Below are positions 15,444-23,746 of a stretch of DNA of 43,184 nt, piece after piece. The notes under the pieces are model-generated. The model saw only the letters and a list, made by a program, of their open reading frames with translations. It did not search any database and was not told where the DNA came from. The first letter of the stretch is position 1, and each line of letters opens with the position of its first letter. The position numbers and the translations under genes were made by a program. The DNA comes from an uncultured bacterium (GTDB lineage Bacteria; Bipolaricaulota; Bipolaricaulia; UBA7950; UBA9294): positions 1-43,184 of the forward strand of contig CAJVYM010000007.1 in the NCBI GenBank assembly GCA_913009415.1, written 5' to 3'.

Positions 15444-18269
15444 TTATACCCGTTTTTCTCCTCCGATATGCAAAACAGCGGGGAGGAAGATAAGGCTGAA
15501 CAGAAGCGTGAACCCGATACCGAGCAATGCTGACACACCAAGGAGACGCAGTCCCGGAGTGCGCGCAATCAGTAAACTAGCAAAGACAAGCATCGTCGTA
15601 AGCGAAGTAACAATGATCGCCATTGTCGTCATCCGTCCCGCTCGTTCAACAGCTCCATCGGGCAAGATCGACCGCTCCTCGAGGTAACGATGGATGATGT
15701 GAATCCCGTCATCCACGCCTATACCAATCAACAACGGCGATATCGTAATGTTGATGAAGTTGAAGTCCACATGCAACAGACGCATCCCACCGAGCATCCA
15801 CACATACCCGAGGATAAGCGGAGAAGCAGCGATCAGTGCACGTACCCACCCACCCATGCTACGCCACAGCATGATCATGATCATTACTATTGCAAATGCT
15901 GTCGATACCAGGAAATCACGCCGCATGTAATCCTCAAGTTTCCCCGCCACAAGCGGCATACCGAAGAATCTATCGGCAAACGAAGCGGCATAGGTGTTGA
16001 ACTTCTGCATATTCCCTTCTTGATAGATTGTCCTGACCATGCGTGCCTGAATGATATAGCTGCCATCGGGAGCAAGGAAACGCGCTCTGATTCCCTCAGG
16101 AAGAGACATGACAATGTCGCGCAATAGCGTCTGTGCAGGAGGAAGATCCTTCACATCAGTGAGGCTCTGGTTCAGGCCAACTAGCTCCTCCTTAAGAGCG
16201 GAGATCTCCTTCTGCGCCACGGGAACATCTATCGCATTGAGCCTGTTCTGCACCGTTTTCAATTGCGCCTGGATCGCATCAGCGCTGAGGGCAAGCTGCG
16301 GCTCACCGTTCATCGCAGAGATGTACTGCAGAAAGCCAAACTGAGCCAGCAAAGTCCTTATCTGCGTTTGCGCGGATGCTCTCTCGCTCAAGCTACGGTC
16401 GATGATGCCTAATTGATCGATGTATGAGGCTATGTTCAAGTTATCGAGCACTTTCTTCTGTTGCGCTAGATTTACAGGAAGCAGACTCAACGCAGAGTCT
16501 ATTCCCTTTACGAGGTCGCTCTTCTTCAGATGGCTGACGATGTTCGTAAGATCTTTTTCGTCCTTGGCAAAAAACGTGTAGTAGTCGCCAATGCGAGTGC
16601 TCTTCTCCCCAAATGCTCTCAGTACATTCTGCAGCACCTGCTGGCTTTTCACACGTGGGACCAAATCGTTGCTGGAGAAGACAAAGTGAGTCTGTGCAGC
16701 CTGGAAAGCAATGAAGAATGTCAAGATAAGGACGATGACGAATATCGCCCGCGCCTTTCCGGTGACAAACTGGAAGAAACGGGTCAGATGAGGTGCGTAG
16801 TTGATCACGCTCTCTCGATGGTGAAAGCGAAACAAGAAGTGAAAGAGCGTGACCAACGACGGAAGAAGGAAGAGCGTAGTAACAAAGGAGAGGAGAACGC
16901 CCATGCCGGTAATCACGCCCATATCAAACAGGGCTCGCGAGCGCGCAAGAAGAAGGCCGAGGAAGACGATAGCTGTTGTCAGGGCACCAATAAGCGACGC
17001 CTCTCCCTTCTTCCACACAGTCAGGTAGAGGGCACGGTTAAACGAGGTCCCCTTGCTCCGTTCTTCCGCATATCGAGATATTAGATGTATGCTGTAGTCG
17101 ATCCCTATTCCAAGCACAAGTGCTGGGAGGAATGTAGTCACCAGATTGAATCCACCCACGGCGAACTTCGCCCAGGCCATGGTGAGAACGACGCTCATCA
17201 GGAGAGGTATGAGGGCGACAATGCTGTAAAAGATGGAGCCGAAGCCTAAGAAGAGTATTACTAATACCCCGATCGAGGAGATGATTGTGCTGCGCAGCAT
17301 GTCGGAATTGATCACCAAGTGCGTCTCCGTGTTGAACGCGTACGTCCCGGTCACACCAACGGTCACTCCAAGTTTCTGCAGGTCGACCTGAGACAACGCC
17401 GCCTGCAATCTCGTCATCACGTGCGCACAGTACGTCACGCCGCGGTCGGAGGGATAGCGAGGGAGCACGTTGATGAGAAGCTTCGTGTGGTCACTGGAGA
17501 AGAACGGCTCTGGTTTGCGCACAATCTGCTCTGCCGACGGAGCGAATACCTTCTTGATTTCCCGTACGTCTGCAGTTACCTTGGAAAGGCCGCCCAGATT
17601 GTCGATGGTTGCGATAATTCCCGTGTTCAGGGACGTGAGCCCAGCAAGCTGAGCCTTGACTGCGGCGATCCCGTTCTGGTCGGATAGGGTAGTTGTGGCC
17701 TCTCCACTGTACAGGGCCTTCGTAAACGCATCATTCACCTTGCGGTAAGCGGTGACAATGTCGGTGGTTAATAGGGGGGCAGTGCGTTCTGATCCGGAGA
17801 TCGTCTTCTCAGCGGACTCAACACTCGCCTCGATTTGGGCAAGCTCATCCTTGTTCAGGCGATAGAGCACGAGGTACTGATCTGGAATCTCCGGGGCAAG
17901 TTCGCGTGTGTAAGTAACCTCAGTAAACTCCGGATCCTTGTCAAGCTGCGTCTTAATCTGTTGCGCAACAGAGAGAAGCCTGTCCGCACGCTCTTTCTCG
18001 CTCATGGCGCTCGGAGAATCTAATGAGACGAGAAGGGCCAAGTAGTCGCTCTGCAACAGCGACTCCTCCGTGTGTCGATAGTTATCAATCAATGGATCGT
18101 TCTGTGGAAGCAGATCCAGGAATGACCCATGGATGGGGATGTTGCGCACGTAGTAACCAGCAGCCCCCGTGATCAAGACAGACGCTATCACCACCCACCA
18201 GGCATATCGTCTGCTGATGCGAAAGATGCGGTAAAAGGCCCGCTTTTTGGTCGGTCTCATCCTCACCAT
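15444..18269 (-). CDS. MMPL/RND-family membrane transporter
   Basis: A 941-residue protein with two repeats of one membrane segment, a large exported loop and five membrane segments. The first helix is near residues 25-45; the second bundle starts near 330 (STIISSIGVLVILFLGFGSIFY). GIGIDYSIHL and GIGVDDGIHI are the paired GxxxDY/D motifs in helix 4 of each repeat, typical of RND proteins and implying proton coupling. This two-repeat, partner-less form is often called MMPL or RND-superfamily exporter and moves lipids or hydrophobic compounds. Substrate unknown. An in-frame ATG at 18260 is an alternative start. It follows nusA by 10 nt. Confidence 0.88.
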   Translation of the reverse strand: MVRMRPTKKRAFYRIFRISRRYAWWVVIASVLITGAAGYYVRNIPIHGSFLDLLPQNDPLIDNYRHTEESLLQSDYLALLVSLDSPSAMSEKERADRLLSVAQQIKTQLDKDPEFTEVTYTRELAPEIPDQYLVLYRLNKDELAQIEASVESAEKTISGSERTAPLLTTDIVTAYRKVNDAFTKALYSGEATTTLSDQNGIAAVKAQLAGLTSLNTGIIATIDNLGGLSKVTADVREIKKVFAPSAEQIVRKPEPFFSSDHTKLLINVLPRYPSDRGVTYCAHVMTRLQAALSQVDLQKLGVTVGVTGTYAFNTETHLVINSDMLRSTIISSIGVLVILFLGFGSIFYSIVALIPLLMSVVLTMAWAKFAVGGFNLVTTFLPALVLGIGIDYSIHLISRYAEERSKGTSFNRALYLTVWKKGEASLIGALTTAIVFLGLLLARSRALFDMGVITGMGVLLSFVTTLFLLPSLVTLFHFLFRFHHRESVINYAPHLTRFFQFVTGKARAIFVIVLILTFFIAFQAAQTHFVFSSNDLVPRVKSQQVLQNVLRAFGEKSTRIGDYYTFFAKDEKDLTNIVSHLKKSDLVKGIDSALSLLPVNLAQQKKVLDNLNIASYIDQLGIIDRSLSERASAQTQIRTLLAQFGFLQYISAMNGEPQLALSADAIQAQLKTVQNRLNAIDVPVAQKEISALKEELVGLNQSLTDVKDLPPAQTLLRDIVMSLPEGIRARFLAPDGSYIIQARMVRTIYQEGNMQKFNTYAASFADRFFGMPLVAGKLEDYMRRDFLVSTAFAIVMIMIMLWRSMGGWVRALIAASPLILGYVWMLGGMRLLHVDFNFINITISPLLIGIGVDDGIHIIHRYLEERSILPDGAVERAGRMTTMAIIVTSLTTMLVFASLLIARTPGLRLLGVSALLGIGFTLLFSLIFLPAVLHIGGEKRV

Positions 18270-18279
18270 ACGCGACCGC

Positions 18280-19248
18280 CTAGCTGGCCTCCTCGCTAGG
18301 GCTGGTCACCTCGATGTCGTACCCGACCAGCTTTGCGGTCAGGCGGACATTCTGCCCTCCCTTTCCTATCGCTAGGGAGAGTTCGTCATCTGGAACTATC
18401 ACCTTGGCATGGTGGGTCTTCTCATTGAGGTCAACGGAGATAACGGAAGCCGGCTCAAGGCCATTCTTAAGAAGCTGCTCCACAGAATCGCTCCAGCGAA
18501 CGAGATCAATCTTTTCTCCCGAGAGTTCGCGAGTTACGACCCGCACACGTGCGCCTCCGGCTCCGACACAGGTCCCAACGGCATCGACGTTCGGGTCAAG
18601 AGACTCAACCGCCACCTTGCTGCGACGCCCGGGCTCACGAGCTATCCTGCGCACCACAAGCGTGCCTTCTTCGATCTCAGGAACCTCCAACCGCAGAAGC
18701 TGATGAACAAACTCGGGATGGGCGCGAGACAGGAGGACGCGCGGGTCACCCTGCGTCCGCTCGACGCTGACGAGATACGTCCGCAGCCGATCGCCCGCAT
18801 GATAGCGCTCTCCGGGGATGCGCTCCGAGTTGGGCAAGATGGCCTCTGCCTCTCCTAGGTTAACCCACACGTCCTTGCCTTCGAAGCGATGAATCGAGCC
18901 ACTGATGATCTCACCGACTCGGTTGATGTATAGGTTATACACGATATCACGCCTCGTGCGCGTTATTGCCTGACGAATCGCTTCCTCTGCCTTCTTCGTG
19001 GCGATGCGACCAAATTTAGCCAACTCAATTCGCTCACCATTGATGAAGATATCCCCTGAATGCTGGTCGATTTCCACATCGACCTCACTATCAGGATCGG
19101 TGTGGTGCTCCTCGCGGTAGGCCGCCGCCAGGCCCTGTCGGATGGCATCGTACAGGTCCTCGCGCGGGACTCCCTTCTCTTTTGCCATCTCTTCCAAGGC
19201 TTCTATGAACGCAATATTCATCTCATCCCGAATAAGGCTTCGGTTCAC
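18280..19248 (-). CDS. nusA: Transcription termination/antitermination factor NusA
   Basis: About 322 residues, with an N-terminal RNA-polymerase-binding domain (FIEALEEMAKEKGV), an S1 domain (VGEIISGSIHRFEGKDVWVNLGEAEAILP) and tandem KH domains (DPNVDAVGTCVGAGGARVRVVTREL, then ELSLAIGKGGQNVRLTAKLVGY). It binds elongating polymerase and modulates pausing and termination. I choose GTG 19248 because AGGAAGGAGA precedes it; ATG 19221 gives a more family-like N-terminus (MNIAFIEAL) but has a weaker ribosome site. Unusually, rimP and infB are not beside it; an MMPL gene follows directly. Confidence 0.93.
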   Translation of the reverse strand: MNRSLIRDEMNIAFIEALEEMAKEKGVPREDLYDAIRQGLAAAYREEHHTDPDSEVDVEIDQHSGDIFINGERIELAKFGRIATKKAEEAIRQAITRTRRDIVYNLYINRVGEIISGSIHRFEGKDVWVNLGEAEAILPNSERIPGERYHAGDRLRTYLVSVERTQGDPRVLLSRAHPEFVHQLLRLEVPEIEEGTLVVRRIAREPGRRSKVAVESLDPNVDAVGTCVGAGGARVRVVTRELSGEKIDLVRWSDSVEQLLKNGLEPASVISVDLNEKTHHAKVIVPDDELSLAIGKGGQNVRLTAKLVGYDIEVTSPSEEAS

Positions 19249-19336
19249 TCTCCTTCCTAAAGAAGAACAGCACCCACCGGCAGGCAAGCGGCCGCCCCGC
19301 TCTCCAGTGCGCTTCCATTCTTCACATGATCCTCGT

Positions 19337-19366
19337 ATTATACGCTACAGCAACATCGGCAAACAA
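19337..19366 (-). promoter_or_regulatory. Putative sigma70 promoter of the nusA operon
   Basis: On the minus strand: TTGTTT (19366-19361), an 18-nt spacer and a consensus TATAAT (19342-19337). The predicted start near 19330 leaves a leader of about 80 nt before GTG 19248. It overlaps the upstream region of the divergently transcribed rluD. Confidence 0.6.
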
Positions 19367-19376
19367 TAGGGGCATA

Positions 19377-20288
19377 ATGAGCCATACAGAATCAACGGTA
19401 GCAGAATCCGAAAGCGGGCAACGACTCGATCGCTACCTAGCCGGAAACATGCGTGATATTTCCAGGAGCACGCTCCAGCGGCTGATCCGCAAAGGGCACG
19501 TAACAGTGGGAGAAAGAGTGATCACCCAGCCTTCGTACCGTATTCGATCGAATCAGAGGGTATCATGCCTGCTGCCAGAGGAGGAGGGCCTCGTTCCCAA
19601 GGCCATCGATCTCGATATTCTGTACGAGGACGACTTTATCGTTGTTATCAACAAGCAGCCCGGACTCATCGTTCACCCTGGCGCGGGGCAGAATGCCCCC
19701 ACTCTGGTGGAGGGGCTCCTTGTCAATCGCGATCTGCCCATCGACGACGACCCGACACGTCCGGGGATCGTTCATCGCCTGGATAAGGATACAAGTGGTA
19801 CGATCGTCGTTGCCAAGACTGCAGAAGCGATGCACTCGCTGAAGGAACAGTTCGCCGCGCGCACGGTCCACAAGCTGTACATCGCTAAAGTGGAAGGGAG
19901 CGTGAACGAGGAAGAAGGGATGATCGACGCCCCCATCGGACGCGATCCGGCCAACCCTCGCCGAATGGCGATTAATCCCCAGGGACGAAGCGCTCAAACG
20001 GAATTTCGCGTTCTGAAGAGGAGCACTGATTCCAGTCTCCTCATGGTGCACCTGCGCACGGGACGTACGCATCAGATACGCATCCACATGCGCTACATCA
20101 ATCACTCGATCATCGGTGATATGCTCTACGGGCACGCTGGTACGCGATTGATGTTGCACGCTTGGCGTCTGGAGTTCACACACCCTCAGACCGGAGAATA
20201 CATGTCATTCTCAGCTCCAGTGCCGCCTGAATTTGCTATTCCGCAGGAGATATCGCTCGATGACATGGCAAACGACCTTCACTTTTGA
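19377..20288 (+). CDS. rluD: RluD-type 23S rRNA pseudouridine synthase
   Basis: A 303-residue protein with an N-terminal S4 domain (RLDRYLAGNMRDISRSTLQRLIRKGHVTVG) and an RsuA/RluA-family catalytic domain. The motif HRLDKDTSG contains the catalytic Asp, and LRTGRTHQIRIHM is the second signature. It is likely to modify helix 69 of 23S rRNA like RluD, though relatives with other sites exist. ATG 19377 has AGGGG 6 nt upstream; an earlier in-frame ATG at 19326 overlaps the nusA promoter and is unlikely. Its 3' end overlaps the convergent phosphatidyltransferase gene by 10 nt. Confidence 0.9.
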   Translation: MSHTESTVAESESGQRLDRYLAGNMRDISRSTLQRLIRKGHVTVGERVITQPSYRIRSNQRVSCLLPEEEGLVPKAIDLDILYEDDFIVVINKQPGLIVHPGAGQNAPTLVEGLLVNRDLPIDDDPTRPGIVHRLDKDTSGTIVVAKTAEAMHSLKEQFAARTVHKLYIAKVEGSVNEEEGMIDAPIGRDPANPRRMAINPQGRSAQTEFRVLKRSTDSSLLMVHLRTGRTHQIRIHMRYINHSIIGDMLYGHAGTRLMLHAWRLEFTHPQTGEYMSFSAPVPPEFAIPQEISLDDMANDLHF

Positions 20289-20788
20289 TGAGAGATTCTC
20301 ATTGCTCCAATTAGGTAGTCTACTCCTGCAAGGTAAGTTGTGCCAACAGCGACGTAAAACAGGACAGTGCCATAGCCTACGTTGGCGAGCATTAGGCTCA
20401 TCGCGAGGAACGTGAGTACGGAAGCCGCCTTTCCCAGTATGCGCGATCCCTGCACCTTCCTCGCCAGGAAATGAAGGAAGAGCGCACCAATGCCCAGCGC
20501 CACCTGCGGGACGAAAAACAGCACGAGCCATAACAGGGGAATCGTTCCCATCGTCCACAGTGAGACGACAAGCGATGCATAGAGGGCCTTATCTACCGCC
20601 GGATCAAGGACCTTGCCCAGCGCGCTCACCTCGTGCCTGCTGCGCGCCATCATGCCATCGAGTACGTCACCGGCACTGGCAGCGAGGAACAGCGCCAGGG
20701 CTACCTCGCGCCTCCCAGCGGTGAGGAAGATAACAATCGGGACAATCAAGGTCGCACGGGCAATGGTTATCTTGTTGGCAAGTGACAT
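20279..20788 (-). CDS. CDP-alcohol phosphatidyltransferase (PgsA-like)
   Basis: A 169-residue membrane enzyme with a perfect family motif D-x2-DG-x2-AR-x8-G-x3-D-x3-D (GDVLDGMMARSRHEVSALGK followed by VLDPAVD) near residues 40-67. It has several hydrophobic helices. It transfers a phosphatidyl group from CDP-diacylglycerol to an alcohol; glycerol-3-phosphate (PgsA) is the commonest acceptor in an isolated gene like this, but other alcohols are possible. Start ATG 20788, divergent from the GTPase gene. It is convergent with rluD and overlaps its end. Confidence 0.88.
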   Translation of the reverse strand: MSLANKITIARATLIVPIVIFLTAGRREVALALFLAASAGDVLDGMMARSRHEVSALGKVLDPAVDKALYASLVVSLWTMGTIPLLWLVLFFVPQVALGIGALFLHFLARKVQGSRILGKAASVLTFLAMSLMLANVGYGTVLFYVAVGTTYLAGVDYLIGAMRISHQK

Positions 20789-20832
20789 ATCACCCTAATC
20801 ATAATCGCGCTCCCTCCCCGGATACAAGCCCC

Positions 20833-20862
20833 TTGAAGGCCATTCGTCACTCTCGGTATAAT
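20833..20862 (+). promoter_or_regulatory. Putative promoter of the cDPGS-family gene
   Basis: TTGAAG (20833-20838), 18-nt spacer, consensus TATAAT (20857-20862). The start would be near 20869, giving a short leader with AAGGAG at 20881-20886. Confidence 0.6.
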
Positions 20863-20893
20863 GCCACACCTGATGTGCAAAAGGAGTGATGGG

Positions 20894-22201
20894 ATGAAGA
20901 AGCGAGTCATCATCATGGGGGCGGCAGGGCGCGATTTTCACAACTTTAACGTCTATTTTCGCGACAACGATGAGTACGACGTAGTGGCGTTCACGGCGAC
21001 GCAGATCCCGGATATCGAGGGGCGAATGTATCCCGCAGAGCTGGCCGGGAAACTCTACCCAAACGGCATCCCGATCGAGTCGGAATCCGACCTGGAGAAA
21101 CTGATCGCAGAAAAGAATGTCGATCTCGTCGTCTTCGCCTACAGCGACGTCACCAATCAATACGTCATGGAGCGTTCCGCGCTCGTCAACGCAGCCGGCG
21201 CCAATTTTATGCTGATGGGAACCAAGTCGACCATGGTCGAACCGAAGAAACCACTGATCTCGATCACTGCTGCCCGCACGGGCTCGGGGAAGAGCCAAAC
21301 GACCAGGCGCGTGAGCGAGATCCTCAAGGCGCGTGGCAAGAAACTAGCCGTCATCCGCCATCCGATGCCCTATGGCAATCTCGTGAAGCAGGAGTGGCAG
21401 CGCTACGCGACGTACGCCGACCTCGATAAGTATGAATGCACGATCGAGGAGCGTGAAGAGTACGAGCCGCACATCGATAACGGAACGATTGTCTACGCCG
21501 GTGTGGATTACGAGAAGATCCTGCGTAAGGCCGAGGAAGAGGCGGACATCGTCATCTGGGACGGGGGAAACAACGACTTTTCCTTCTACAAGCCCGATCT
21601 TTCTATCGTCGTTGTGGACCCGCACCGCGCCGGGCACGAGCTCCTCTACTACCCAAGTATCGTCAACTTGCGCACAGCGGACATCGTGGTGATCAACAAG
21701 GTGGATACCGCATCTTTCGATGACATCCAGTTCGTGCGCCACAACGTGACCGGCGTCAATCCGAGAGCGCGCATCATCGAGGCCGCGTCGCCAATTACGG
21801 TCGATGATCCCTCCGTCATCCGCGGCCATAGGGTACTCGTCATCGAGGACGGACCGACGCTCACGCACGGTGGGATGAAGTACGGTGCCGGCACCATCGC
21901 CGCCAAGCGGTTCAACGCAAGCGAAATCATCGATCCGCGGCCCTACACCGTCGCCTCGATCACCGATACCTACAACAAGTACCCCAAGATTGGGCATCTC
22001 CTACCGGCGATGGGATACGGCGACCAGCAGATCAAGGACCTGCAGGAGACGATTGATCGCGTCGACTGTGACGCTGTAGTCATCGGTACGCCGATCGATC
22101 TCTCGCGCTTGATCTCATTTAAGGTGCCTGTAACTCGCGTGCGCTACGAGCTGCAGGAGATCGGACTACCCACCTTGGATTCACTGTTGAAGGACTTCTA
22201 A
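20894..22201 (+). CDS. Cyclic 2,3-diphosphoglycerate synthetase-family GTPase
   Basis: A 435-residue protein. MKKRVIIMGAAGRDFHNFN begins an N-terminal Rossmann-like region; a P-loop follows (TAARTGSGKSQTTR, near residue 130), with DGGNND and VINKVD as nucleotide-binding motifs. This is the family of archaeal cyclic-2,3-diphosphoglycerate synthetase, widespread in anaerobic bacteria where its product is unproven. In methanogens the product is a thermoprotectant. ATG 20894 has AAGGAG 7 nt upstream; an earlier in-frame ATG (20861) overlaps the -10 box. It is monocistronic, with its own promoter and terminator. Confidence 0.82.
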   Translation: MKKRVIIMGAAGRDFHNFNVYFRDNDEYDVVAFTATQIPDIEGRMYPAELAGKLYPNGIPIESESDLEKLIAEKNVDLVVFAYSDVTNQYVMERSALVNAAGANFMLMGTKSTMVEPKKPLISITAARTGSGKSQTTRRVSEILKARGKKLAVIRHPMPYGNLVKQEWQRYATYADLDKYECTIEEREEYEPHIDNGTIVYAGVDYEKILRKAEEEADIVIWDGGNNDFSFYKPDLSIVVVDPHRAGHELLYYPSIVNLRTADIVVINKVDTASFDDIQFVRHNVTGVNPRARIIEAASPITVDDPSVIRGHRVLVIEDGPTLTHGGMKYGAGTIAAKRFNASEIIDPRPYTVASITDTYNKYPKIGHLLPAMGYGDQQIKDLQETIDRVDCDAVVIGTPIDLSRLISFKVPVTRVRYELQEIGLPTLDSLLKDF

Positions 22202-22225
22202 ATAGAACAATCAAGTGAATACTGG

Positions 22226-22251
22226 CCCCGCACTTACATCAGAGTGCGGGG
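22226..22251. terminator. Hairpin terminator between the cDPGS-family gene and convergent genes
   Basis: A perfect 9-bp stem, CCCCGCACT (22226-22234) and AGTGCGGGG (22243-22251), with an 8-nt loop. It lies 25 bp after one stop codon and immediately before the stop of the convergent small membrane gene, so it can serve both strands. The T tract is weak. Confidence 0.7.
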
Positions 22252-22425
22252 TCACTTTGCTTGCAGTGTGAACAGAAGCGCGAGGGCCAATCCCATGACA
22301 ACGCCCGTGGTAAGCCCGAACAGCACATCGTGAAACCCGGCTCCCACCAGCGTTCCAACTACTAACCCCATCGAGAGGAGAAAGATAAAGTGCCTCGCCC
22401 TCCCTCTAAGCAGCCTACGCCACAT
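22252..22425 (-). CDS. Small membrane protein
   Basis: From ATG 22425 a 57-residue protein: a basic start (MWRRLLRGRARH) followed by two hydrophobic segments (FIFLLSMGLVVGTLVGAGF and LFGLTTGVVMGLALALLF). Family not recognised. It overlaps the end of the cupin/HD-GYP gene by about 11 nt, so the two are probably co-translated. Another ATG at 22440 would add five residues. It ends at the terminator hairpin. Confidence 0.6.
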   Translation of the reverse strand: MWRRLLRGRARHFIFLLSMGLVVGTLVGAGFHDVLFGLTTGVVMGLALALLFTLQAK

Positions 22426-23332
22426 CGGGATCCCCACCACTTACGTTGACCACGCGCAAGAAAGCACGAACGACCTGTGGGTCAAATTGAGAGCCTGCAT
22501 TCTTTTTTAGCTCAGCAATCGCTGTTTCCTTGGAAAGGGCCTTTCGATACGGCCTGTCGGAGACCATCGCATCGTACGCGTCGACGACAGCGATGATCCG
22601 CGCCTCGATCGGAATGTCATCACCGGCAAGGCCGCGCGGATATCCACTCCCGTCGTAGCGCTCGTGATGAGCACGCACTACCTTCGCTGCATCGCGTAGG
22701 AATTCCTTGCCCTCGAGCATCCGCGCACCGTACTCGGGATGCCTGCGCATCTCCACCCATTCCTCATCTGTTAGAGGCCCTGGCTTATTAAGAATCTCAT
22801 CCGGAACCTTGACCTTACCGACATCGTGCAGGTACGCGGCATACGAGAGGGTGATCAACTGATCGCCGTTCAGATTGACCTTCTCGCCTGTTGCAATCGC
22901 CAACCGCTCCAGGCGATGACAATGCCCTTCCGTTTCCTCGTCCTTCTCCTCAACCGAGCGTGCAAGCTCCAGGATCTCTTGGATCTCATCGCGCATTAGG
23001 TGGAAGCTCGGGGGAGAGGAGATCAGGAGAAGTTCAACGTCCTGTTCCACCTGGAAATGGGCCCGTTGTGAGAGACCGTGATGATAGATATAATCGCCGA
23101 CGTGCAGGAGAACATCATCATCCGTAATACGCAGCACACCACTGAGAACGTAGATGAATTCAAAGCCTTCCCAGTCACTCGCCGCATCGAGGTAAAAATA
23201 TTTCCCGGCAGGTATGTGCTGCCGGGTAACATCGAACGCTCCTTGCTGAACGAGTAGGTCCAGCGTGGTCGCCTTCTTCCCTATATGCTCTCGCCGGTCA
23301 GATTTCCGAACGATCGTTAAGCCCGCGGCCAC
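22415..23332 (-). CDS. Cupin-HD-GYP protein
   Basis: A 305-residue protein with an N-terminal cupin-like barrel (about 30-105: IPAGKYFYLDAASDWEGFEFIYVLSGVLRI, VGDYIYHHG) and a C-terminal HD-GYP domain (about 125-300). The latter contains YLHDVGKVKVPDEILNKPGPL, HPEYGARML, HHERYDGSGYPRGLAGDDIP and VVDAYDAM. HHERYDGSGYP is the H-H-E-x-x-D-G-x-G-Y-P motif that marks HD-GYP phosphodiesterases of cyclic dinucleotides. The cupin probably senses a small ligand. The combination suggests a one-component sensor whose output is cyclic dinucleotide hydrolysis. Located between a small membrane protein and a secreted peptide. Confidence 0.85.
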   Translation of the reverse strand: MAAGLTIVRKSDRREHIGKKATTLDLLVQQGAFDVTRQHIPAGKYFYLDAASDWEGFEFIYVLSGVLRITDDDVLLHVGDYIYHHGLSQRAHFQVEQDVELLLISSPPSFHLMRDEIQEILELARSVEEKDEETEGHCHRLERLAIATGEKVNLNGDQLITLSYAAYLHDVGKVKVPDEILNKPGPLTDEEWVEMRRHPEYGARMLEGKEFLRDAAKVVRAHHERYDGSGYPRGLAGDDIPIEARIIAVVDAYDAMVSDRPYRKALSKETAIAELKKNAGSQFDPQVVRAFLRVVNVSGGDPDVA

Positions 23333-23360
23333 GCCGGACCCCTTTTCTCAGAGACTTCTC

Positions 23361-23558
23361 TCAACCACCACCGACGTGGATCGGGCTGCTGTCCGTGGTC
23401 AATCGCGGCCCACCGCCGACATGTATCGGGCTGGATGAAGTGAGCCTCGGTCCTCCACCGACGTGAATCGGATTGGCCGACACTGTTACTGCCGCAATGG
23501 CGACAAATAAAGACACCACCATCACGATCAAGAGTAACGTTTTCGCAAGTCGCTTCAT
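23361..23558 (-). CDS. Secreted repeat peptide
   Basis: A 65-residue precursor. A 28-residue signal peptide (basic MKRLAK, long hydrophobic core, VSA cleavage site) leads to a mature 37-residue peptide made of three PIHVGGG units, the first two followed by PRLT, separated by SSS and TDSS. There are no Cys residues. ATG 23558 has AGGAGG upstream; an earlier in-frame ATG (23606) would bury the signal peptide. The product is exported, possibly processed into short peptides or metal-binding through its regularly spaced His. I do not recognise the family. It is 28 bp downstream, in map order, of the start of the HD-GYP gene and on the same strand. Confidence 0.7.
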   Translation of the reverse strand: MKRLAKTLLLIVMVVSLFVAIAAVTVSANPIHVGGGPRLTSSSPIHVGGGPRLTTDSSPIHVGGG

Positions 23559-23746
23559 TTTCGTGCCTCCTTGCTCTTGAGATTTCAATTTTATTATGCC
23601 TAGCAAGAGTATGTCTTAGACATCGGTGGCGCAAACCCGCAATCCATTCGTTATTCAATATCATTACGTAGTCCATTTTCATAACAGGCTCTAGCATATC
23701 TCCCCTGACGTCGCAACGCAAACGATAGATTCCCCCAAGAGCGCCT

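Noticed and set aside
23361-23558. CRISPR-like array because of repeated DNA units
   Set aside because: The repeats are protein-coding PIHVGGG units in one frame behind a signal peptide, too short and few for an array.
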